Part shown: positions 1 to 5,013 of the stretch, in pieces
Layout of the letters: the number at the start of each line of letters is the position of its first letter
Position numbering within the stretch: the first letter of the stretch is position 1
Assembly (NCBI GenBank): GCA_937128785.1
Contig: CAKZMS010000363.1
Coordinates: forward strand, 1 to 5,013
Source: an uncultured Opitutaceae bacterium
Lineage (GTDB): Bacteria; Verrucomicrobiota; Verrucomicrobiia; Opitutales; Opitutaceae
Length of the DNA stretch: 5,013 bases
Direction of reading: 5' to 3'
Program-made: the position numbers and the translations under genes
Notes under the pieces: generated by a model
Told to the model about the DNA's origin: nothing
Seen by the model: the letters and a program-made list of their open reading frames with translations, nothing else
The model's database searches: none

Positions 1-823
1 CATGTCGAACCATTTTCACGTGCTTCTGCGGGTGCCGAAACTTGAGAATCCATCGGATCAGGAATTGCTCCGGCGATACGAGGTGCTCTACCCGAAACCG
101 ACCCGCTATCAAACCGCCAAGCTCGAGGTGATCAAAAGTCAGCTGCGGAAGGGAGGGAAGGAAGCTGATGCTTGGAGAGCTAAACAATTGGCGCTGATGG
201 GGGATGTCTCTCCGTTCATGAAGCTACTGAAGCAAAGGTTTTCCGTATGGTATAATCGATCGCATCAACGCTACGGGACTTTGTGGTCGGAACGATTTAA
301 GAGCGTTTTGGTGGAAGCGAAATCAGGAGTGATGCGCACCATGGCTGCCTACATTGATTTGAATGCCGTGCGCTCAGGCGACGTCGTGGATCCCAAAGAC
401 TATCGATTTTGTGGCTATGGAGAGGCTGTTGCCGGGAACGCTGCCGCTCGATCAGGTCTGTCTTGGCTACTCGAAGGCCCGGCTCGGGCGAACTGGAAAC
501 AAGCCCAAGCTAGCTATCGCCAGACATTGTTTGGTAAGGGGTCCTCCCCCAAGGAGAACAAGCAGCGACTAAGTGCGAAGGATTTGAAACGGGTGGTCGC
601 CTCACAGGGAAGACTGCCAATCTCGACTGTCCTTCGTTGCCGTATTCGTTATTTCTCGGATGGCGCCGTGCTCGGGAGCAAGGAGTATGTCCAAGCACAA
701 CTTCAAAGATATCGTGCCACGACCGGCCGCCGGGAACGGACCCAGCCACGCCCGCTGCCTGAGGTTACCGATTGGGGCGATATCACCACCTTGCGCGGCT
801 TGCGCCGATCCCCTTTTGGCTAG
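1..823 (+). CDS. IS200-like / REP-associated (RAYT) Y1 transposase, 5' partial
   Basis: This is a Y1/HUH single-strand DNA transposase relative, of the REP-associated tyrosine transposase type. The frame is already open at the first base. The visible protein starts inside the family's central 'MxNHxHxLL' strand: the HUH metal-binding motif appears as His-Phe-His at bases 11-19 (visible residues 4-6). The true start is therefore upstream, and the first beta strands, perhaps 40-50 residues by family norm, are missing. Further hallmarks are 'RYGTLWSERFKS' (visible residues 90-101) and 'YIDLNAVRSG' (117-126), followed by 'DPKDYRFCGYG'. Tyr117, at bases 350-352, is the likely catalytic nucleophile. 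A C-terminal extension includes 'RYFSDGAVLGSKEYV' (216-230) and ends in 'LRGLRR'; I recall this in Verrucomicrobiota-type copies. The catalytic motifs in view are intact, and there is no frameshift or internal stop. Family members excise or mobilise hairpin-ended DNA (REP sequences). Many are single-copy and may be domesticated. Family assignment is confident; mobility is unknown. Confidence 0.88.
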   Translation, partial: MSNHFHVLLRVPKLENPSDQELLRRYEVLYPKPTRYQTAKLEVIKSQLRKGGKEADAWRAKQLALMGDVSPFMKLLKQRFSVWYNRSHQRYGTLWSERFKSVLVEAKSGVMRTMAAYIDLNAVRSGDVVDPKDYRFCGYGEAVAGNAAARSGLSWLLEGPARANWKQAQASYRQTLFGKGSSPKENKQRLSAKDLKRVVASQGRLPISTVLRCRIRYFSDGAVLGSKEYVQAQLQRYRATTGRRERTQPRPLPEVTDWGDITTLRGLRRSPFG

Positions 824-825
824 GG

Positions 826-907
826 CTTTGGACTGAAGGTCAGAACACCACCAACGATACCGCGATGAACTATGAGTGATCGGCTGCGTCCCCGAATCAG
901 TCAAAAG
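826..907. repeat. imperfect inverted repeat flanking the transposase 3' end
   Basis: Bases 826-836 pair with 897-907 at 10 of 11 positions; the mismatch is G830/A903. The spacer is 60 nt. The left arm starts three bases after the transposase stop codon. IS200-like and RAYT elements use subterminal hairpins as recognition sites, so this could be an element end or a REP-like remnant. However, the loop is long, the arms are AT/GC mixed, and I see no GTAG/GGAG-type REP guide tetranucleotide beside it. A chance pairing is quite possible. The rest of the 824-986 gap shows no gene, no convincing sigma-70 promoter and no terminator. Confidence 0.25.
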
Positions 908-979
908 GGCGTGAAAGTGGGTGGATCTTGCTTTCCCTCGGTTATTTAAGCGTGGCCTTCGTCGGGACGGGCCATAGCT

Positions 980-985
980 AGGAGG
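980..985 (+). promoter_or_regulatory. Shine-Dalgarno AGGAGG, unusually close to the start codon
   Basis: A perfect AGGAGG lies one base before the ATG at 987, where about 5-9 bases is usual. The start itself is fixed by homology: the protein begins 'MYQSYFGL', the canonical first residues of this ATPase family, and a stop codon (TAG, 978-980) lies in frame just upstream. The motif may bind the ribosome poorly at this spacing, or its match may be fortuitous. Confidence 0.5.
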
Positions 986-986
986 C

Positions 987-1802
987 ATGTATCAAAGTTA
1001 TTTCGGCCTCTCCGAGATGCCGTTTAACATCACCCCGGATCCCAAGTTTCTCTACTTGAGTCCCACTCACCAAGAGGCCCTGCAGCACCTTCTCTACGGA
1101 CTGCAGGAACGGAAGGGTTTTATCGTCTTAGTGGGGGAGGTGGGCTGCGGGAAAACCACGCTCTGTCGTCGCCTTCTCAACGAGATTGAAGGTTCTCACT
1201 GGGATACGGCTTTGATCCTAAATCCGCGCATCAGTGAAACCGAAATGCTCAAGGCCATTCTCGGTGAGTTGGGGGAGCAGGCGCGTGAAGGAGGGCTGCA
1301 TGACTTGATCGAGCAGATGCAGGAGGTGTTGCTGCAGCGCATCACTCAAGGGCGGGAAATCGTGCTCATCATCGATGAAGCCCAGAACCTGTCCTTCGAG
1401 GTGCTCGAGCAGATTCGTCTCATTTCGAACCTCGAGACCGACAAACAAAAGCTGCTGCAGATCATTCTGATGGGCCAACCGGAGCTTAAGGACATCCTCG
1501 CGCTGCCCGAACTCCGCCAACTCCGCCAACGCATTCTGGTCCACTATGAACTCAATCCTCTGACCAAGGATGACGTTTCACACTACATTCGACATCGGCT
1601 CTCCCTGGCCGGCAGCCAAGGGCGCCCTCAGTTCACGAATTGGGCTTCCCGGAAGAGCCACCGCTACTCCAAGGGCATTCCCCGTATCATCAACAACGTT
1701 TGCGACAAGGCGCTCCTCGCCTCCTACATTCGGGATGCTGATGAGGTGAACTACTGGGACGTTCGACGCGCCATCAAGGACGTCAAAAAACTCACTTTCT
1801 AG
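987..1802 (+). CDS. ExeA/GspA-type AAA+ ATPase (secretin/pilus assembly)
   Basis: This 271-residue cytoplasmic P-loop ATPase belongs to the ExeA/GspA/MshM family. In Aeromonas, ExeA with ExeB uses ATP to help assemble the ExeD secretin through the peptidoglycan; MshM is the pilus counterpart. The N-terminus 'MYQSYFGLSEMPFNITPDP' and 'FLYLSPTHQEAL' are family signatures. Walker A is GEVGCGKTT (50-58). Walker B is VLIIDEAQN (126-134), with the catalytic-type Asp-Glu at 130-131. A sensor-1-like 'IILMGQPEL' follows (159-167), then an Arg-rich 'LRQLRQR' (177-183, arginine-finger region) and sensor-2-like 'YSKGIPRIINNVCDKALL' (227-244). No transmembrane segment or peptidoglycan-binding domain follows, so this is the short form; Aeromonas ExeA is about twice as long. 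Its stop codon is 12 bases before the next start, which indicates one operon. Whether it serves type II secretion or a pilus cannot be told here, because no secretin or pilin gene is in view. Confidence 0.92.
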   Translation: MYQSYFGLSEMPFNITPDPKFLYLSPTHQEALQHLLYGLQERKGFIVLVGEVGCGKTTLCRRLLNEIEGSHWDTALILNPRISETEMLKAILGELGEQAREGGLHDLIEQMQEVLLQRITQGREIVLIIDEAQNLSFEVLEQIRLISNLETDKQKLLQIILMGQPELKDILALPELRQLRQRILVHYELNPLTKDDVSHYIRHRLSLAGSQGRPQFTNWASRKSHRYSKGIPRIINNVCDKALLASYIRDADEVNYWDVRRAIKDVKKLTF

Positions 1803-1814
1803 CCACCCCCTGTC

Positions 1815-3014
1815 ATGAGTTTAATCAACGAAGCACTGAAAAAGGCGCAGAAGCAGCGGGAGGCTGAGGCGGCAGCGAAAGAGGGGAAGGTTCCCGCACC
1901 AGTGCCGGGCGCCCCGACCGCGCCACCAGCTCCACCTCCTCCACCGGAGGCGCCTCCCTCAGCCGCACCAGAGCCCGCGCCTGAATCCGAACCGGAGCCC
2001 AAATCCACGCCCAAGCCGGAACCAGCGGCTGCTACTCAAACTTCCCCTGCTACGTCCCACATGCCTGCATCAACGGCAGGTCATTCCCGGTCGCGTCGAG
2101 GGGGCTCAGGCAAAGGGTTGGTCGCCGCTGCTACCGTCGTTGTAATGGGTGCGATCGGTTGGGTCCTTTTCTCCGGTGATGGCGAGGCCGTCGATGCGGA
2201 TAGGGTTGCCGCGGTTTCAGCCGAAACCGAATTACCCACAACACAGACGGTAAAACCGACCGAGTCTCCCCATGCAGCAGCATCGCAGGTAAGTGAGTCA
2301 ACGGTTCCGGTGGAAACCCCACCTCGCGACAATCCGCCGCCGACACAACCCGCCCCGCAACCAGAATCAGCAACTCCTCAACCAACCGAAGCCCCGGCCC
2401 CGGTTGAGACCGTTCGGTTTGTGCTACCGGAGTCATCTTCACCTCCCGCCGCAACCGCGGTCAGTCCTGAGCCGATCCCCGTTGTTTCGGCGACTGCACC
2501 GGAGCCGCGAATCGCGTCGGCGCCACAGACTGTCCCTGCTGCCCAGTCGGCTCCGCCCCCATCTGACTTGCGGTCCACTCGGCCTGCCGCGCAGGTGAGC
2601 AGCTCAGTCACGACTCCGGTGCCGAGCTCCCGTGAAACCATTCCGGTAGTCCAGAGCGTTCCGCAACCTCAGCCGCGCCCCGGCGATACACAGGCCCAAG
2701 TTGCGACCAACTTCCCGAGCGCACCGGCCGGGACGGGTTCGGTAGTGATTTTGCAAGAAACTCCCTCGTCGCCGGCTGCCGTGGAAACGACGGCCACGTT
2801 GGCGCCGGATCCGGCGGTGTTGGCTTATCTGGAAACTGCCCGGGTGACTGGGGTGCGCGCTTCAGCAACCGATCCCAAGGTGCTGATGAACAGTCGAGTC
2901 TATCGCCTGAACGACGTAGTGGACCGAACCTTGCAACTGAGGATCACCCAGATCGAATCCCGTCAGCTGCAGTTCTCCGATCCGCGCGGATTTGTCTACA
3001 CGAAGAGTTTCTAG
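1815..3014 (+). CDS. GspB/ExeB-like bitopic membrane protein, proline-rich
   Basis: This 399-residue protein is the likely partner of the upstream ATPase. It starts 'MSLINEALKKAQKQRE', the short cytoplasmic motif typical of GspB/ExeB-like and MshN-like partners of ExeA ATPases. A Pro/Ala/Glu-rich cytoplasmic stretch (about 26-72, with a run of six prolines at 39-44) leads to a basic 'SRSRRGGSGKG' (91-101). One hydrophobic segment (about 101-119) follows, so the topology should be N-in/C-out. A very long Pro/Ser/Ala/Thr linker (about 140-335) resembles TonB-type spacers that span the periplasm. The folded C-terminal end (about 335-399, 'VYRLNDVVDRTLQLRITQI') fits the GspB C-terminal domain. 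The start has no visible Shine-Dalgarno; translation probably depends on coupling to the ATPase gene, whose stop is 12 bases upstream. The linker is low-complexity, so the assignment rests on both ends, the membrane segment and the neighbour. TonB-like proteins were considered but fit less well. Confidence 0.82.
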   Translation: MSLINEALKKAQKQREAEAAAKEGKVPAPVPGAPTAPPAPPPPPEAPPSAAPEPAPESEPEPKSTPKPEPAAATQTSPATSHMPASTAGHSRSRRGGSGKGLVAAATVVVMGAIGWVLFSGDGEAVDADRVAAVSAETELPTTQTVKPTESPHAAASQVSESTVPVETPPRDNPPPTQPAPQPESATPQPTEAPAPVETVRFVLPESSSPPAATAVSPEPIPVVSATAPEPRIASAPQTVPAAQSAPPPSDLRSTRPAAQVSSSVTTPVPSSRETIPVVQSVPQPQPRPGDTQAQVATNFPSAPAGTGSVVILQETPSSPAAVETTATLAPDPAVLAYLETARVTGVRASATDPKVLMNSRVYRLNDVVDRTLQLRITQIESRQLQFSDPRGFVYTKSF

Positions 3015-3042
3015 TTAAGAGTATCCAGCTCTTAGATACTAG
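3011..3042 (+). terminator. candidate hairpin at the end of the ATPase/GspB-like operon
   Basis: CTAGT (3011-3015) pairs with ACTAG (3038-3042), and TAAGAG (3016-3021) pairs with CTCTTA (3029-3034). Together they give an 11-bp stem with a 3-base bulge (3035-3037) and a 7-base loop. The stem overlaps the stop codon of the GspB-like gene. A competing 6-bp stem, AGTATC (3020-3025) with GATACT (3035-3040), uses some of the same bases. No T-tract follows, so it is not a textbook intrinsic terminator. It could block 3' exonucleases or assist Rho-dependent ending. Confidence 0.4.
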
Positions 3043-3161
3043 TCGAAGGGGCGCGGACAGCCGGCAGGTCGGAAAGTCTTAACTACGTCTCCGGCTTCAC
3101 TAACACTGTCAGGACACGGACCTCGTGGGGCTTCGGGGCTCTGGTGGTTCGGTACTGGAAA

Positions 3162-3235
3162 GGGGATCACGTTGTAAATTGTGAATTCCGCCCCGCATTC
3201 ACGGAGCTCCATTCACAATTTCACAACATGACCCC
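3162..3235. repeat. long imperfect palindrome between convergent genes
   Basis: The left arm (3162-3186) and right arm (3211-3235) form 23 base pairs: GGGG/CCCC, TCA/TGA, GTTGT/ACAAC, and an uninterrupted 11 bp, AAATTGTGAAT (3176-3186) with ATTCACAATTT (3211-3221). There is one C/A mismatch (3170/3228) and two single-base bulges (A3166, C3222). The 24-nt loop contains a further 4-bp pairing (3187-3190 with 3202-3205) and the palindrome GGAGCTCC (3203-3210). CATTCAC occurs twice, 14 bases apart (3196-3202, 3210-3216). The palindrome sits 27 bases beyond the 3' end of the OppA-like gene. It may be a bidirectional transcription barrier or a small mobile or REP-like palindrome. No T-tract follows on either strand, so a standard intrinsic terminator is not shown. 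The pairing is read directly; the function is inferred. Confidence 0.7.
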
Positions 3236-3262
3236 GGGGGCGTTCGAACACTGGCTGGCTGG

Positions 3263-4891
3263 CTAATTGGAGGCGTCTGCGGGAACCACTTTGAGATCCA
3301 CGAGCTTCCACGGGAAGTTGTCGAGGGGAGTGATGTTGTAGTGTAACACGTCCGGGCTGATCAGCTTGGTATTGGTGTAGTGGTAGATCGGCATGACGGG
3401 CATCTCCTCAAGCAAGATCTTTTCCATGCGGTTGTAGATCGCGAATCGCGCTTCGTTGTTCGGGGCGTCCAAGGCCTGTTCGAGCATCAGATCAAATTCG
3501 GGGTTGCCCCAGCCGGTGTCGTTATTGCCGCCGCCGGTTTTCCAAAGATCGAGAAAGACGTGGGGGTCAACATAGTCGGCGATCCAGCCTGCCCGGGAAA
3601 CCTGGAAGTGCAAATTATCCTGCGCATCGAGGTAGACCTTCCATTCTTGATTATAGAGGCCGATGTTGATGCCGAGGTTCTCCCGCCACATTTGCTGAAT
3701 CGCCTCGGCGACGGTGCGGTGTTTTTCGGAAGTGTTGTAGAGCAGCTCAGTCGGGGGAAACCCTTCGCCGCCGGGATAACCCGCCTCCGCCAGGAGTCTT
3801 TGGGCCTCGGCCAGATTCGCGTCAAAGGGGTGCTCACTGACGTAGTCGAGAATCCCCGGAGGGACCATATGGTAGGCGGGGCTTTCGTTCGCCAGCGTGA
3901 TGTTCTCCACAATGGCGGTGCGATCGATCGCGTAGGCCAAGGCTTGGCGCACGCGCACGTCGTCGAAAGGTTCGCGGGTGGTATTGAACCGGTAGTAATA
4001 CACTCCGTGATAGGGCATGGTGCGGATGCTCTCCGGGTTCTCTCGCTGGTAGGTCCTGATCTTGGACAACGGCACTTCATTGGTGACGTGCAATTGCCCG
4101 GTGCGGAACATCCTTTCCTCCGTGTCGATGCTCTCGATCGGGTAGAAATGGACTTCGTCCAACTTCACGGTGTCGCGATCCCAGTAGGTGGGTGAACGCT
4201 CCGCGACGAGCTTGCGATTGGTCTGCCAGGACTTGAGCCGGAACGAGCCGTTACCGACGAAGTTCTCGGGGCGGGTCCACGCCGTACCTTTGCGCTCCAA
4301 GCCGCCAAATTGTTCCACCACGCGAATCGGCACGGGATACCAAGCATAGTGGTTCATCGCGTGTAACAGAAACGGCGTCCGTTGACGCAGGGTCAGTTGG
4401 AGGGTGTGATCGTCGAGGGCCTTAAATCCGGTTTTGTTAAAGTCATCAATCTTGCCGTTCAGGTAGTCTTCGGCGCCGACGACCTTAAACAGCATATAGG
4501 AGTATTCAGCGGCGATGGTGGGCGTGAGCATCCGCTTGTAGGTGCCCACAAAATCATGCGCGGTGACCGTATCGCCGTTGGACCACTTCGCCTCGGGATT
4601 CAGGTTGAAAGTGTAGACTAGGCCATCCTCCGAAATGTCCCAGGTCTGAGCCACTCCGGGCACCACGTTGAGATCGGGATCTTCGCTGACCAGCCCTTCG
4701 AAAAGCGCCTTAATAATGCGGTGTTCGACCACCCCGGTCACGGCGGCGGGATCCAAGTCCTGCGGCTCGGCTCCGTTGCCGAAGTGAAGGATCTTCAGGC
4801 CATCGGGATTCGAGTTGGAGGAACTTCCTCCGCAACCCGCGAGGAACGTGAGAGAGGCAACCGATAAACTGACGGACAGAAGCAAACGCAT
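3263..4891 (-). CDS. oppA: OppA-type oligopeptide-binding lipoprotein (ABC importer, SBP family 5)
   Basis: This is the periplasmic solute-binding subunit of a peptide ABC importer. From the ATG at 4891 it has 542 residues, close to the 543 of E. coli OppA. It opens with a lipoprotein signal, MRLLLSVSLSVASLTFLAGC; the lipobox Cys is residue 20, so it is membrane-anchored, and a GGSSSNSN linker follows. Counting from this start, 'ALFEGLV' (62-68), 'PGVAQTWDISEDGLVYTF' (78-95), 'KWSNGDTVTAHDF' (102-114) and 'DDVRVRQALAYAIDR' (310-324) are SBP_bac_5 signatures. 'RAGWIADYVDP' (433-443) matches the OppA segment whose Asp (here 439) binds the peptide's free amino group, favouring peptides over nickel or sugars. 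The same frame continues upstream through a GTG at 4945 to the window edge without a stop. I chose 4891 because it gives a standard signal peptide; no clear Shine-Dalgarno supports either start. The permease and ATPase genes are not in view, and the gene is convergent with its left neighbour. MppA-like or other dedicated peptide binders remain possible. Confidence 0.93.
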   Translation of the reverse strand: MRLLLSVSLSVASLTFLAGCGGSSSNSNPDGLKILHFGNGAEPQDLDPAAVTGVVEHRIIKALFEGLVSEDPDLNVVPGVAQTWDISEDGLVYTFNLNPEAKWSNGDTVTAHDFVGTYKRMLTPTIAAEYSYMLFKVVGAEDYLNGKIDDFNKTGFKALDDHTLQLTLRQRTPFLLHAMNHYAWYPVPIRVVEQFGGLERKGTAWTRPENFVGNGSFRLKSWQTNRKLVAERSPTYWDRDTVKLDEVHFYPIESIDTEERMFRTGQLHVTNEVPLSKIRTYQRENPESIRTMPYHGVYYYRFNTTREPFDDVRVRQALAYAIDRTAIVENITLANESPAYHMVPPGILDYVSEHPFDANLAEAQRLLAEAGYPGGEGFPPTELLYNTSEKHRTVAEAIQQMWRENLGINIGLYNQEWKVYLDAQDNLHFQVSRAGWIADYVDPHVFLDLWKTGGGNNDTGWGNPEFDLMLEQALDAPNNEARFAIYNRMEKILLEEMPVMPIYHYTNTKLISPDVLHYNITPLDNFPWKLVDLKVVPADASN

Positions 4892-4929
4892 ACGGGCACG
4901 TTGAAGGGAGTCGCGGCGGAGGCAACTCC

Positions 4930-4971
4930 GGGGAGTGGGTTCCACGGGGGGCAGGGACCGGCGGGAGGGGG
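4930..4971 (+). other. G-quadruplex-type motif upstream of the OppA-like gene
   Basis: Six runs of three or more G occur on the plus strand, at 4930-4933, 4937-4939, 4946-4951, 4954-4956, 4963-4965 and 4967-4971. The connecting loops are 1-6 bases, which satisfies the usual G3+N1-7 pattern. Further G-runs at 4983-4986 and 4997-5003 lie beyond longer spacers. The motif is 39-80 bases upstream of the chosen OppA start and on the template strand for that gene, so a quadruplex would form in DNA rather than in its mRNA. The region should hold the leader or promoter, but I see no recognisable -35/-10 pair in it. Confidence 0.5.
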
Positions 4972-5013
4972 CAGATCGAGTCGGGGCGGTGAAGCAGGGG
5001 GGGCCGTCGGAGT

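Noticed and set aside
918..931. Sigma-54-like TGG...TTGC before the ATPase gene
   Set aside because: The spacing between the GG and GC elements is one base too short and the rest of the consensus is poor.
928..948. TTGCTT and TATTTA as a sigma-70 promoter
   Set aside because: The gap between them is about 9 bases, far below the usual 16-18.
872..949. 25-codon open frame starting ATG in the gap between the transposase and ATPase genes
   Set aside because: No Shine-Dalgarno, no recognisable motif, and a length expected by chance.
1218..1544. 108-codon minus-strand open frame within the ATPase gene
   Set aside because: It is antisense to the Walker B and sensor regions of a well-recognised ATPase and shows no family motif of its own.
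2293..2598. 101-codon open frame, plus strand, inside the GspB-like gene
   Set aside because: It is an Arg/Pro/Leu-rich shadow of the low-complexity linker in another frame and has no family features.
3380..4195. 271-codon plus-strand open frame opposite the OppA-like gene
   Set aside because: It lies wholly antisense to a clearly conserved peptide-binding protein gene; GC-rich codons there leave the opposite frame open by chance.
1..5013. CRISPR arrays, tRNA or rRNA genes, defence or toxin-antitoxin modules
   Set aside because: I looked for regularly spaced repeats, tRNA-like cloverleaf ends and small paired genes on both strands and saw none.

Overview
The window is ordinary bacterial chromosome, moderately GC-rich by eye, with four protein-coding genes. 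The lineage suggestion, Verrucomicrobiota or a close relative, is an inference. It rests on three features that, from memory, co-occur in that group: the C-terminal style of the IS200-like transposase, the short ExeA-type ATPase paired with an 'MSLINEALKKAQ' partner, and a lipoprotein OppA. It needs a database search to confirm.

Layout. Positions 1-823 (+) hold the 3' part of a Y1/HUH transposase-like gene of the REP-associated (RAYT) type, whose N-terminus lies outside the window. A 163-bp gap follows. Positions 987-1802 and 1815-3014 (+) form a tight two-gene operon. The first gene encodes an ExeA/GspA-type AAA+ ATPase. The second encodes a bitopic, very proline-rich membrane protein with a GspB-like N-terminal motif and C-terminal domain. 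In systems where this pair has been studied, it helps assemble an outer-membrane secretin for type II secretion or type IV/MSHA-like pili. A 248-bp convergent intergenic region (3015-3262) holds two sizeable inverted repeats. On the minus strand, 3263-4891 encodes a full-length OppA-type peptide-binding lipoprotein. Its upstream flank is strongly G-rich on the plus strand and carries a quadruplex-type motif.

The ATPase and the proline-rich protein probably act together at the inner membrane. The OppA-like protein would capture periplasmic oligopeptides for an ABC importer whose membrane and ATPase subunits are not in view. The transposase-like gene looks unrelated to the rest.

I found no convincing new system. 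The items most worth a second look are the long imperfect palindrome between the convergent genes (3162-3235), the G-run cluster upstream of the OppA-like gene, and the compact ATPase that lacks the transmembrane and peptidoglycan-binding parts of classical ExeA.
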